DNA of 39,653 bases from Propionibacterium sp. (GTDB lineage: Bacteria; Actinomycetota; Actinomycetes; Propionibacteriales; Propionibacteriaceae): positions 1 through 39,653 of the forward strand of contig JALHFX010000021.1 of the NCBI GenBank assembly GCA_022837595.1, given 5' to 3'. Below, in pieces: positions 24,825-32,483 of the stretch. The first letter of the stretch is position 1. Every line of letters begins with the position of its first letter. The position numbers were made by a program, and so were the translations under genes. Under the pieces are notes generated by a model. The model saw only the letters and a program-made list of their open reading frames with translations. It searched no databases and had not been told where the DNA came from.

Positions 24825-26537
24825 ATGCAATCAGCGGGCAGCGCACGCGAGTGGATTGCGCATGATCCCGACGCGTGCGATCGTGCCGAGCTTCACTCAC
24901 TGCTCCAGGCAGCCGAGGCGGGCGACTCGGTCGCCGCCGGAGAGATGGACGATCGGATGTCCGGGCTACTGGTATTCGGGACAGCCGGGCTTCGCGGCGC
25001 GATTGGCGCCGGCCCCCATCGCATGAATACCGCGGTAGTGAGCATCGCCACAGCCGGACTCTGTTCGGTTGTCCGTGAGAAGGCAGGTGACGAATTCGGT
25101 GTGGTTGTCGGATACGACGCCAGACATCGCTCGCGCGAATTCGCGCGCACTGTCGCTGGTGTGGTGACTGCAGCCGGTGGACGCGCGCTGCTGTTGCCGC
25201 ATCGCACGCCGACGCCGATGCTGGCGTTCGCCATCAATCACCTGAACGCCGAGGCGGGCGTGATGATCACTGCGTCACACAATCCAGCCGCTGATAACGG
25301 CTTCAAGGTCTATCTGGGCGGTCGGGTAGCCTCGGGTTCGGGTCGGGGCGTCCAGCTGGTGAATCCGATGGACGAGCAGATCATGGCGGCGATGACAGCA
25401 GTAGGGCCGGCCGACGGCATACCGGTCGCGGCGGCAGGATGGCACACACTTGACGCCTCCATTGAGGATGCCTATCTGGCGGCTGCGTTGGCATTCAATG
25501 ATCGGTTGGCTACGCTTTCCGATGCTCCCGCCGAGGTGAGCGGGTTACGAGTCGTACTGACCGCGATGCATGGGGTGGGCGCCGATCTAGCGTTGCGGGT
25601 GCTGCGGGCGGTAGGCGTCGATGATCTGCATCTGGTTACGGAGCAGTGTGATCCCGATCCGGATTTCCCGACAGTCGCCTTCCCGAATCCGGAGGAGCCG
25701 GGCGCGCTCGATCTAGCGATCGGCCTTGCTCGTGAGGTGAATGCAGATCTGGTGGTGGCGCTCGACCCGGACGCGGATCGTTGCTCACTGGCCGTGCCCA
25801 ATGCCTCTGCTGCCGAGGGCTGGCAGCAACTGAGTGGCGACGAAGTCGGTGCGTTGCTGGGGGAGTACCTCGGTGGTTGCTTCGCGGGTGATACCCGTCA
25901 CGTGATGGCCAGGTCGATCGTCTCGTCGTCCATGCTGAACGCGATCACCGCCGACCATGGTCTGGGTTCGGTGCAGACACTGACCGGTTTCAAGTGGATC
26001 GCGCGGGTTCCCGGCCTGGTTTTCGGCTACGAGGAAGCGCTCGGGTACTGCGTGAACCCCGAAGCGGTGCGCGACAAGGATGGCATCACCGCGGCGCTGG
26101 TTGCCTGCCGGCTGGCGGCCTCCCTGAAGGCCACCGGACGCACGATGCTCGATTTGCTGGACGATCTGGCGGTCGAGCACGGCCTCTATTCGACAGCCCC
26201 ACTGACGTTCCGGGTGGGCGACCCAGCCGAGATCACTGCCGGGCTGAAGCGCTTGGAGAGTGCTCCGCCGTCGTCGTTGGGCGGCTCGGCAGTGTGCGGC
26301 TTCGTCAACCTGGATGATGGATATCTCGGTCTGGAACCCACACCCGGCTACCGGTTTGAGACCGAACGCGGAGACCGGGTCGTGGTACGCCCATCGGGCA
26401 CCGAGCCGAAACTCAAGTGCTATCTCGAGGTCATCGAGGAGGTCCCTGGACGCGGACAGCTCGCCGACGCGAAGTCCGCGGCTGCCGCACGCCTGGAGTC
26501 GATCCGGCAGGAGCTGACGGCCTCCCTGGGGTTCTAG
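24825..26537 (+). CDS. Phosphopentomutase/phosphoglucomutase (PGM2-like, PmmB type)
   Basis: The 570-residue alpha-D-phosphohexomutase has all four family sites. The phosphoserine loop is TASHNPAADNG, with S151. The magnesium loop is DPDADR from D314. The sugar-specificity loop is GYEEALGYC, inside FKWIARVPGLVFGYEEALG. The phosphate-binding loop is RPSGTEPK near residue 522. The GYEEALGY motif and length match the eukaryotic PGM2 and mycobacterial PmmB group, where phosphopentomutase activity is usual, rather than a strict phosphomannomutase. Placement beside deoD supports conversion of ribose-1-phosphate to ribose-5-phosphate after nucleoside cleavage. The stop is followed within 3 bases by a complex inverted repeat. 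Confidence 0.93.
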   Translation: MQSAGSAREWIAHDPDACDRAELHSLLQAAEAGDSVAAGEMDDRMSGLLVFGTAGLRGAIGAGPHRMNTAVVSIATAGLCSVVREKAGDEFGVVVGYDARHRSREFARTVAGVVTAAGGRALLLPHRTPTPMLAFAINHLNAEAGVMITASHNPAADNGFKVYLGGRVASGSGRGVQLVNPMDEQIMAAMTAVGPADGIPVAAAGWHTLDASIEDAYLAAALAFNDRLATLSDAPAEVSGLRVVLTAMHGVGADLALRVLRAVGVDDLHLVTEQCDPDPDFPTVAFPNPEEPGALDLAIGLAREVNADLVVALDPDADRCSLAVPNASAAEGWQQLSGDEVGALLGEYLGGCFAGDTRHVMARSIVSSSMLNAITADHGLGSVQTLTGFKWIARVPGLVFGYEEALGYCVNPEAVRDKDGITAALVACRLAASLKATGRTMLDLLDDLAVEHGLYSTAPLTFRVGDPAEITAGLKRLESAPPSSLGGSAVCGFVNLDDGYLGLEPTPGYRFETERGDRVVVRPSGTEPKLKCYLEVIEEVPGRGQLADAKSAAAARLESIRQELTASLGF

Positions 26538-26539
26538 GC

Positions 26540-26621
26540 CGATAATCCCGCTGACGAACGCGTCCGCGGGATTATCGAGTTCACTTTTACAGCTATACGT
26601 GACAAAACTGAACTCGATAAT
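26540..26621. repeat. Two overlapping, mutually exclusive hairpins after the mutase gene
   Basis: Hairpin A pairs CGATAATCCCGC (26540-26551) with GCGGGATTATCG (26566-26577). Hairpin B pairs ATTATCGAGTTCACTTTT (26571-26588) with AAAACTGAACTCGATAAT (26604-26621), with one mismatch. They share bases 26571-26577, so only one can form at a time. Hairpin B shares its arm sequence with the repeat at 27976-28029. Confidence 0.8.
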
Positions 26622-26788
26622 TGGATGGCTCCATCGTCGGCGTGATCGAATAGCAGCCGACCTCGAAGACCTGGAGTGGGCTTCAGGTGGAACGGATTCT
26701 GACGCAACTGGTCAATCTCGCTTCTGAGATCAATGGTCATGTCGCCGCGACCGGAGGACCATCCCTCAGTCGTCGGAGGCGAGCAACA

Positions 26789-27910
26789 TCAGCGCTCCCA
26801 CAAATCGGGCTGAACGCCGGCACCCCGTTCGTTGACCGACGACCGGAACCAAGGCAGCGTCATCTGCTGCACCAGCTTCGTCCGCTCGGCATGATCGAGG
26901 AAGAGCGCGGACGCCCCGGCCAGCGCGATCTGGGCCATCTGCATCGTCGATAACCCGAAGGCCTCACTGACCAGCGCGTATTCGCGGCTCAGCGTCGTCG
27001 CACTGATCAGCCGGTTGTCGCAGCTCAGGTTGACGTTGAAGCCGAGCCAGATCAGGGTGCCGACCGGATGCTCACTGATCGATGACGCCACGCCGGTCTG
27101 CAGGTTCGAGCTCGGGCAGACCTCGAGTGGAATCTGTTGATCGCGGATGAAACGGGCGTGGCGTCCCAGCGAATACCGTCCGCTTTCCGGGTCACGAGTG
27201 ATGTCCTTGACCGTGTTGACGCCGTGCCCGATCCGCATCGCCCCGCAGACCTGCACTGCCTCGTGCAATGAGCTGAGCGGGCCTTCCTCACCGGCGTGAA
27301 TCGTATAGAAGAAGTCGTTCTCGCGTAGCAGCTGGAATGCCGCCAGGTGTTTGGTCGGTGGGTTACCCTGCTCGCCGCCGGCAATGTCGAAGCCGACGAC
27401 CAGGTCGTTGTCTCGATGGCGCAGCGCCAGCTCGGCGATTTCCACCCCACGGTCGGCGTGGCGCATCGCAGTCACCAGCTGCCCGGCGATGAACGGTTTG
27501 CCCGCGGACGCCGCCTCAGCCATACCTTCGCGCAAGCCTTCGGCGACCGCCTCGACCGCCTCGTCCAGGCTGAGCCCCGCCCGAAGATGTTGCTCCGGTG
27601 CCCAACGCGCCTCGGCGGCCACGACCCCGTCCGCGACCTGATCAGCCACCCATTCACGGGCTACCCGCCTCAGATCCTCCGCCCGCTGCATGCAAGCGGT
27701 GGTGTGGTCGAAGGTCGTCAGGTATTCGGCGAGCGAACCGGAATTGGCCGCCGTATAGAACCAATCTGCCAGCTCGTTCTCCGAAGTAGCTGGTAGCCGG
27801 TAGCCGATCTCATCCGCGATCTCGATCATCGTCTGAGGACGCAGCCCGCCGTCCAAATGATCGTGCAGCGCGACCTTGGGTAGATTGCGGAAGAACTCTT
27901 CATCGGCCAT
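26789..27910 (-). CDS. add: Adenosine deaminase
   Basis: The 373-residue metal-dependent hydrolase deaminates adenosine and deoxyadenosine to inosine forms, which DeoD can then split. The zinc-binding HDH is at residues 16-18 (LHDHLDGGLR). HAGEE, with the catalytic glutamate, lies near 205; the RIGHG histidine lies near 225; and LSCDNRL near 295 supplies the aspartate that usually appears in an S-x-N-T-D-D/N motif. The length fits the family. The frame is open 27 codons upstream, but the added residues cover the hairpin repeat, so ATG 27910 (MADEEFF) is preferred; ATG 27919 is an alternative. It lies 156 bases downstream of the ABC transporter genes in the same direction, separated from them by that hairpin. 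Confidence 0.94.
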   Translation of the reverse strand: MADEEFFRNLPKVALHDHLDGGLRPQTMIEIADEIGYRLPATSENELADWFYTAANSGSLAEYLTTFDHTTACMQRAEDLRRVAREWVADQVADGVVAAEARWAPEQHLRAGLSLDEAVEAVAEGLREGMAEAASAGKPFIAGQLVTAMRHADRGVEIAELALRHRDNDLVVGFDIAGGEQGNPPTKHLAAFQLLRENDFFYTIHAGEEGPLSSLHEAVQVCGAMRIGHGVNTVKDITRDPESGRYSLGRHARFIRDQQIPLEVCPSSNLQTGVASSISEHPVGTLIWLGFNVNLSCDNRLISATTLSREYALVSEAFGLSTMQMAQIALAGASALFLDHAERTKLVQQMTLPWFRSSVNERGAGVQPDLWER

Positions 27911-27975
27911 GAGGGCCATCGTAGAGGGTCGGCTGCCAAGAACCTCGCTCGCCAGCGCCAGTTGGCGGCACAACC

Positions 27976-28029
27976 GGATTATCGAGTTCACTTTTCCCTC
28001 GTATAGCCGTAAAAGTGAACTCGATATCC
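27976..28029. repeat. Hairpin repeat between the ABC operon and add
   Basis: GGATTATCGAGTTCACTTTT (27976-27995) pairs with AAAAGTGAACTCGATATCC (28011-28029) with a single bulged base, around a 15-base loop that contains GTATA. The arm core ATCGAGTTCACTTTT is identical to the left arm at 26571-26588, 1.4 kb away. It lies 38 bases after the stop of the ABC ATPase gene and is probably a terminator. Confidence 0.82.
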
Positions 28030-28066
28030 ACGCGCGACTGAAATCAGTCGGATTGAGTGAAGTCGC

Positions 28067-28858
28067 TCAGGCGAGCAGCGTCCGGTCGCTCAGCTGAACA
28101 CCCTTGAGCTTCTCGAACTCGGCCATCAGATCGGCGGTGGTGGCCTTTTTCTTGGCCTCGTCATGCAGCTCGAAGATGATTTGCCCCTCATGCATCATCA
28201 GCAGCCGGTTCCCGAGTGTCAGAGCCTGCTCCATATTGTGAGTGACCATCATCGCGGTCAGCTCGTATCGTTCCACCATCTGTTTGGTCAGCCGAGTGAT
28301 CAACGCGGCCCGCTGCGGGTCCAGTGCGGCAGTGTGCTCGTCCAGCAGCAGAATTCGAGGCTGGGTGAATGCGGCCATAACCAGCGACAACGCCTGGCGC
28401 TGGCCACCGGAAAGCAGCCCGACACGGGCCGTCAGCCGATTCTCGAGACCTAGCTCAAGGATTTTCAATTCCTCACGGAACTGCTCGCGCCGGGCATGGG
28501 AGACACCCAATCTCAGCCCGCGACCGCGGTTGCGGGCCCAAGCGATGGCCAGGTTCTCCTCAATCGTCAGGTGCGGGCTGGTGCCGGCCATCGGATCCTG
28601 GAAGACGCGTCCCACCTTTCTGGCGACGCGGTAGTCCGGCAACCGCGTGACGTCATCATCGTCAATCCACACCGAGCCGAGGTCGGGACGATAGCGTCCC
28701 GCGACAACGTTCAGCAATGTCGACTTGCCTGCGCCGTTCGAGCCGATGATGGTAGCGAAATCACCTGATTGCAGAGTCAAGGAGATATCGCGCAACGCGA
28801 TTTTTTCGTTGATCGTGCGTGGAAAGAACGCTTTCGTGACGTGGCGTACCTCAAGCAT
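28067..28858 (-). CDS. ABC transporter ATP-binding protein (TrpZ-like)
   Basis: The 263-residue nucleotide-binding subunit has Walker A GSNGAGKST (about residues 39-47), a Q-loop in VGRVFQDPMAGTS, the signature LSGGQRQALSLVMAA and Walker B LLLDEHTAALDP, followed by the H-loop in MMVTHNMEQAL. In typical ATPases the Walker B aspartate-glutamate pair appears as here (DE). Its gene overlaps the permease gene by 8 bases, and the substrate-binding protein lies upstream, so the three form one transcription unit. It energises uptake by the adjacent permease. The hairpin at 27976-28029 follows the stop. Confidence 0.94.
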   Translation of the reverse strand: MLEVRHVTKAFFPRTINEKIALRDISLTLQSGDFATIIGSNGAGKSTLLNVVAGRYRPDLGSVWIDDDDVTRLPDYRVARKVGRVFQDPMAGTSPHLTIEENLAIAWARNRGRGLRLGVSHARREQFREELKILELGLENRLTARVGLLSGGQRQALSLVMAAFTQPRILLLDEHTAALDPQRAALITRLTKQMVERYELTAMMVTHNMEQALTLGNRLLMMHEGQIIFELHDEAKKKATTADLMAEFEKLKGVQLSDRTLLA

Positions 28859-29837
28859 CGGCGCGTTTCACCTTCTTCACGATTCCCGTACTCGGTGGTC
28901 GCGCATCGCCCGAATCGACCTCTTCGGGATCGGGGTCTCCCCATGGATCGAAGACGGATTGCTTGTCGCGGCTGCGGGCCCGGATCCTATTGAAGACATC
29001 CCAACGTGGCAGCAGCAAGGCGGTAACGACGATCACTGCGCTCAGCAATTTCATATCGTTCGGGTCGAACCACGGGATTGTCAGTGCCGCCTGAATGATC
29101 AGCCGGTAAACGATCGAACCGAACACGACTGCGGCAACGGTAATCCAGATGCGTCCGTTGGTAATGATTGCGGTGCCGATGATGACCGACGCGAGCCCGG
29201 CCACGATCAAACCGATACCCATACCGATATCGGCATAACCCTGGTATTGCGCGAACAGTGCGCCGGACAGTGCCACCAAGCCATTGCTGAGTGAAAGCCC
29301 TAGCAGAGTCATCGCACCGGTATTGACACTCTGAGCGCGGGCCATCCCCTCGTTGTCGCCGGTGGCACGCAAAGCCAAGCCAATGTCGGTTGACAAGAAC
29401 CAGACCAATGCGATGACGAAGAGTCCGAGCACCAAAGCCAAAATACCGACCGAGACCCAGGTGCCCAGCAGTCCCCGCTCGCGCAACGGGGTGAACAGGG
29501 TGGTGCTGCGCAGCAAAGGCACATTCGCTTTACCCATGATGCGCAGGTTGATCGAATAGAGCGAGATTTGGGTGAGGATGCCTGCTAGCAGCGGGTGAAT
29601 CTTTCCCCAGGTGTTCAGTGCTCCGGTGATGAACCCAGCGACCAATCCGAGCGCGGTACCCGCGAGAGTCGCGACCATCGGCTGCCACCCTGCAACAATC
29701 AGTGTGGCAGCCGTGGCAGCACCGGTCGTGAAGCTGCCATCGATGGTTAGATCAGCGAAGTCGAGTACCCGGAAGGTCAGATAGACCCCGAGCGCCATCA
29801 ACCCGAAGATCAGCCCAAGATCGATCGCTGTGATCAT
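28851..29837 (-). CDS. ABC transporter permease (LivH-like fold, TrpY-like)
   Basis: The 328-residue integral membrane protein has about eight to nine hydrophobic segments. It begins with LGLIFGLMALGVYLTFRVLDFADLTIDGSF, a characteristic N-terminus of permeases paired with PF04392 binding proteins. It is related to the branched-chain amino-acid permease family. The C-terminal ~35 residues are charged and cytoplasmic. The start ATG 29837 lies 3 bases after the stop of the binding-protein gene and the end overlaps the ATPase gene, indicating translational coupling. The substrate is set by the binding protein and is not known here. Confidence 0.92.
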   Translation of the reverse strand: MITAIDLGLIFGLMALGVYLTFRVLDFADLTIDGSFTTGAATAATLIVAGWQPMVATLAGTALGLVAGFITGALNTWGKIHPLLAGILTQISLYSINLRIMGKANVPLLRSTTLFTPLRERGLLGTWVSVGILALVLGLFVIALVWFLSTDIGLALRATGDNEGMARAQSVNTGAMTLLGLSLSNGLVALSGALFAQYQGYADIGMGIGLIVAGLASVIIGTAIITNGRIWITVAAVVFGSIVYRLIIQAALTIPWFDPNDMKLLSAVIVVTALLLPRWDVFNRIRARSRDKQSVFDPWGDPDPEEVDSGDARPPSTGIVKKVKRADA

Positions 29838-29840
29838 CTG

Positions 29841-30833
29841 TTATTTGACCGTCTCGTCGGCCTGGTCGAGCAACGACTGCGGGATCGTGACGCCCATGCG
29901 CTCGGCCGCGGTCGTGTTGATGACCAGCTTCGGGGTCTTCTGGGACTCGACAGGCATCGTTGCGGGATCGGCACCGTTGGTCAGAATTTCAACGGCCATC
30001 GCGGCAGTCTGCTTGCCGAGCTGGTAGTAGTCGAGCCCGTAGGTGATCAGGGCGCCATTGGCAACGGATTCGGTCTCACCAGCGACAACCGGGATTTTGC
30101 GCTCTTCGGCAACCTGCAGCACCGAATCGAGTCCGGCGATCACATTGTTGTCGGTCGGCAAATAGATGGCGTCCACATCGAGCGATTGGGCGGCCTGCAG
30201 CACCTCGGAGGTGTTGGTGACCGTCTTCTCAACAACCTCCAGTCCGTCGGCCTCTGCGGCCTCGCGGGCGAGTTCGACCTGGACTGCTGAGTTGACCTCA
30301 CCGGACGAGTAGAGGATGCCGACTGACTTGGCGTCGGGGGACAGCTGCTTGATCAGGCCGATCTGCTCAGCGACCGGGTTCATATCGGTGGTACCCGTCA
30401 CGTTGGCGCCGGGAGCGTCATTGGAATCGACCAGGTCAGCGGCGACCGGATCGGTGACTGCGGTGAACAGGATGGGTGTGGTGGTGATCACCTGGGCAGT
30501 TGCCTGTGCAGTCGGAGTAGCGATCGCGAGCACGAGATCGGGGTTCGAGCTGGCGAACTTGTTTGCGATCGAGGACGCAGTGGCCTGATCGCCTTGCGCA
30601 TTCTGCTCGTCATACTTGGTCTTCAACCCCGCTTCGGCCAGGCCGTCTTTGAAGCCGTTGCGCGCAGCATCCAACGACGCGTGCGAGACAATCTGGGTGA
30701 TCGCAATGTTGTATTCCTGGCCCGAACCGCCCGCATCGGCGGTGGTCGAGGAGCCGGAGTCAGAGCCGCACCCAGCCAGAAGCAGAGTGCCGGCTGAAGC
30801 TAGCGCCACGAGCGTGCGCCAAGTGTTCTTCAC
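29841..30833 (-). CDS. ABC transporter substrate-binding lipoprotein (PF04392, TrpX-like)
   Basis: The 330-residue protein has a lipoprotein signal: basic start VKNTWR, hydrophobic stretch, and lipobox LLAGC with the lipidated cysteine at residue 22, followed by a Ser/Gly/Asp linker. The mature part matches the ABC_sub_bind family: NIAITQIVSHASLDAARNGFKDGL, then PILFTAVTDPVAADLV, GTTDMNPVAEQI, and YLPTDNNVIAGL. In streptococci this family takes up tryptophan; others are unassigned. GTG 30833 is the start because GGAAGGAACC lies just upstream; the longer frame to 30848 would include that ribosome site within the coding part. It is first in a three-gene operon with permease and ATPase. Confidence 0.92.
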   Translation of the reverse strand: MKNTWRTLVALASAGTLLLAGCGSDSGSSTTADAGGSGQEYNIAITQIVSHASLDAARNGFKDGLAEAGLKTKYDEQNAQGDQATASSIANKFASSNPDLVLAIATPTAQATAQVITTTPILFTAVTDPVAADLVDSNDAPGANVTGTTDMNPVAEQIGLIKQLSPDAKSVGILYSSGEVNSAVQVELAREAAEADGLEVVEKTVTNTSEVLQAAQSLDVDAIYLPTDNNVIAGLDSVLQVAEERKIPVVAGETESVANGALITYGLDYYQLGKQTAAMAVEILTNGADPATMPVESQKTPKLVINTTAAERMGVTIPQSLLDQADETVK

Positions 30834-30854
30834 GATGGTTCCTTCCACGTCACT

Positions 30855-30880
30855 GCGCTCCGCGGATCACTGCGGAGCGC
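30855..30880 (-). promoter_or_regulatory. Hairpin in the leader of the ABC operon
   Basis: GCGCTCCGC (30855-30863) and GCGGAGCGC (30872-30880) form a perfect 9-bp stem with an 8-base loop. It lies 22 bases upstream of the GTG of the binding-protein gene. It may be a leader structure or a late terminator of the upstream DUF1707 gene. Confidence 0.5.
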
Positions 30881-31040
30881 TGCAGGCATTCACGCTACCT
30901 GCTGGCGATTTACCTATCTTCAGCGTCTCATCGGGATGCGGCCGAGCGAAACTCGACCATGCACAAAGATATAAGCGTTACACGATCGAAAGAAAACCGG
31001 AGGCCGCGAGTTTGCTGTTACCGCGAAGTGCCCGCCTCGA

Positions 31041-31640
31041 TCAAGCTTTTCCAGCGGGCGGCGGTTGGTTCCAGCGGCTGGGGCCAGAGCCGTCGTCCGA
31101 ATCGAACTGATCGGATGCCTCTGGCGGAGCCGCAGGGTTTTGACCGTAGGGATCTGCTAGATACGGATCAGCATGGTGGTGCTGCGTAGGACCGGGGTGG
31201 AAGCCCTGATAGGGCCCGCTCGGTGGGGTCTGCGGATCGGGCTTTCTGTTTCGCATTCCGCGCGGGAAGACGAACGCGACCAGGATGAACACCCACCAGA
31301 ACGACGAGTAGCCATTGCCGACCACCACTAGCAGGACCAGAGCCATACCCAGCAGCACACCCCAATACCTACGCAGAAACTCTTGCCACTGTTTTGGCTG
31401 CTGCGTGGGCGGCTGAGATACCGGCGCAAGCTGCTGGTCGGGGGAGGGTGTCCAGGTATAAGCGCCCAGTCCAGGCAGATCCGCCAACAGATTGTTGAGC
31501 TGGTAAGGGTCGTTGGTTGCCAAAGCGATCTCTACCCGCTGCTTGAGCCCTGCATCGTCGAGATAGCCGGACGCGCGGCTGCGCTGCAACGCAGCTATTA
31601 CTCGGTCGCGTGCGGCATCGTCGATGGGCATCTGACTCAT
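31041..31640 (-). CDS. DUF1707 domain membrane protein
   Basis: The 199-residue product has an N-terminal DUF1707 domain (about residues 5-58: DAARDRVIAALQRSRASGYL, then ALATNDPYQLNNLLADLPGL). A Pro/Gln linker and a hydrophobic hairpin of two short segments follow (about 93-125: YWGVLLGMALVLLVVVGNG and SFWWVFILVAFVFP). The C-terminal half is rich in Pro, Gly, Gln, His and Asp and probably disordered. This is the usual actinobacterial arrangement for a DUF1707 protein anchored in the membrane; function is unknown. The ATG at 31640 has a weak upstream signal and an alternative ATG follows three codons later. It is the second DUF1707 protein in the window, and apart from that domain it has nothing in common with the first. 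Confidence 0.8.
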   Translation of the reverse strand: MSQMPIDDAARDRVIAALQRSRASGYLDDAGLKQRVEIALATNDPYQLNNLLADLPGLGAYTWTPSPDQQLAPVSQPPTQQPKQWQEFLRRYWGVLLGMALVLLVVVGNGYSSFWWVFILVAFVFPRGMRNRKPDPQTPPSGPYQGFHPGPTQHHHADPYLADPYGQNPAAPPEASDQFDSDDGSGPSRWNQPPPAGKA

Positions 31641-31698
31641 GCGTCCAGGCTACCCGTCCGCCGACAGCGGCCTGCTCATCGTATTGCTCGGCCAGGGG

Positions 31699-32397
31699 CT
31701 ATTCCTCGTCGTCATGCGAATCCGAGAAGATGACCGCAGACTCCACGCCATCGATTTCGGAGAGTTCTGCGACCAGATCGCGTAGCGGCAGGCCACCGCT
31801 GAAACGGATGGTCACCTCGACTCGTGGTGGGTCACTGGCGCGCAGCTGGTGAGTCGAGACCACCGATGACTGGAAATCCATCTCGGAGGCCGCGGTCAGT
31901 ACCCGGCGTAGCGTGCCGACCCTGTCGAGGTAGACCAGTCGCACCAGCATCTTGCGGTCACCACTGGGCAGCCGATTGAGGAGCGGGCCGACTCCGGCAA
32001 CGATGATCAAATACAGCACAGTCGTTGTGGCGGACAAGACGATCAGGCCGGCACCGCAGGCCACGCCGATCGCGGCCGACAGCCAGATGCCGGCTGCGGT
32101 CGTCAAGCCTCGAACGGCATCCCGGTTGACGAAGACCACGCCAGCACCCAGAAAGCCGATACCGCTGACCACTTGAGCAGCGACCCGCATGGGGTCGCTG
32201 GTCAATCCGGCACCGGCCAAAGGGTGCATACCGACCAGTGTGAATAGGCAGGCTCCCATGCCGACCAAGGCGTGAGTGCGTACCCCGGCATTCTTCTGAT
32301 GAAGCTGGCGCTCCAGCCCCATCAGACCGCAAAGCCCGGCCGCTGCCAGCACCCGCAACGCCTCCGAGCCGAACAAAGACCAATCGATCTGTCCCAT
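31699..32397 (-). CDS. MgtC/SapB family membrane protein
   Basis: The 232-residue protein has the MgtC N-terminal membrane domain of about five helices: residues 10-35 with AAGLCGLMGLERQLHQKNAGVRTHALVG, then SGIGFLGAGVVF and GLTTAAGIWLSAAIGVACG. These are all conserved family motifs. A cytoplasmic ACT-like domain follows (about 150-230). In Salmonella MgtC influences the F1Fo ATPase and survival under low magnesium; many homologues only share the membrane part. A good GGAGGTG precedes the ATG at 32397. It is divergent from the aspartate kinase gene with 86 bases between starts. Confidence 0.9.
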   Translation of the reverse strand: MGQIDWSLFGSEALRVLAAAGLCGLMGLERQLHQKNAGVRTHALVGMGACLFTLVGMHPLAGAGLTSDPMRVAAQVVSGIGFLGAGVVFVNRDAVRGLTTAAGIWLSAAIGVACGAGLIVLSATTTVLYLIIVAGVGPLLNRLPSGDRKMLVRLVYLDRVGTLRRVLTAASEMDFQSSVVSTHQLRASDPPRVEVTIRFSGGLPLRDLVAELSEIDGVESAVIFSDSHDDEE

Positions 32398-32483
32398 GCA
32401 TCTTCACCTCCCGCAGCGATCCTATGGCGAGCGGCTAAAGTTGGACCGGTGCCCATTGCTTCAGCGGTGCCAGGGAGGCATAG

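Noticed and set aside
26534..26740. A 68-codon frame on the - strand downstream of add
   Set aside because: It runs through the inverted repeat region, has a weak ribosome site and codon use unlike the neighbours. It could be a decayed remnant, but there is not enough to call a gene.
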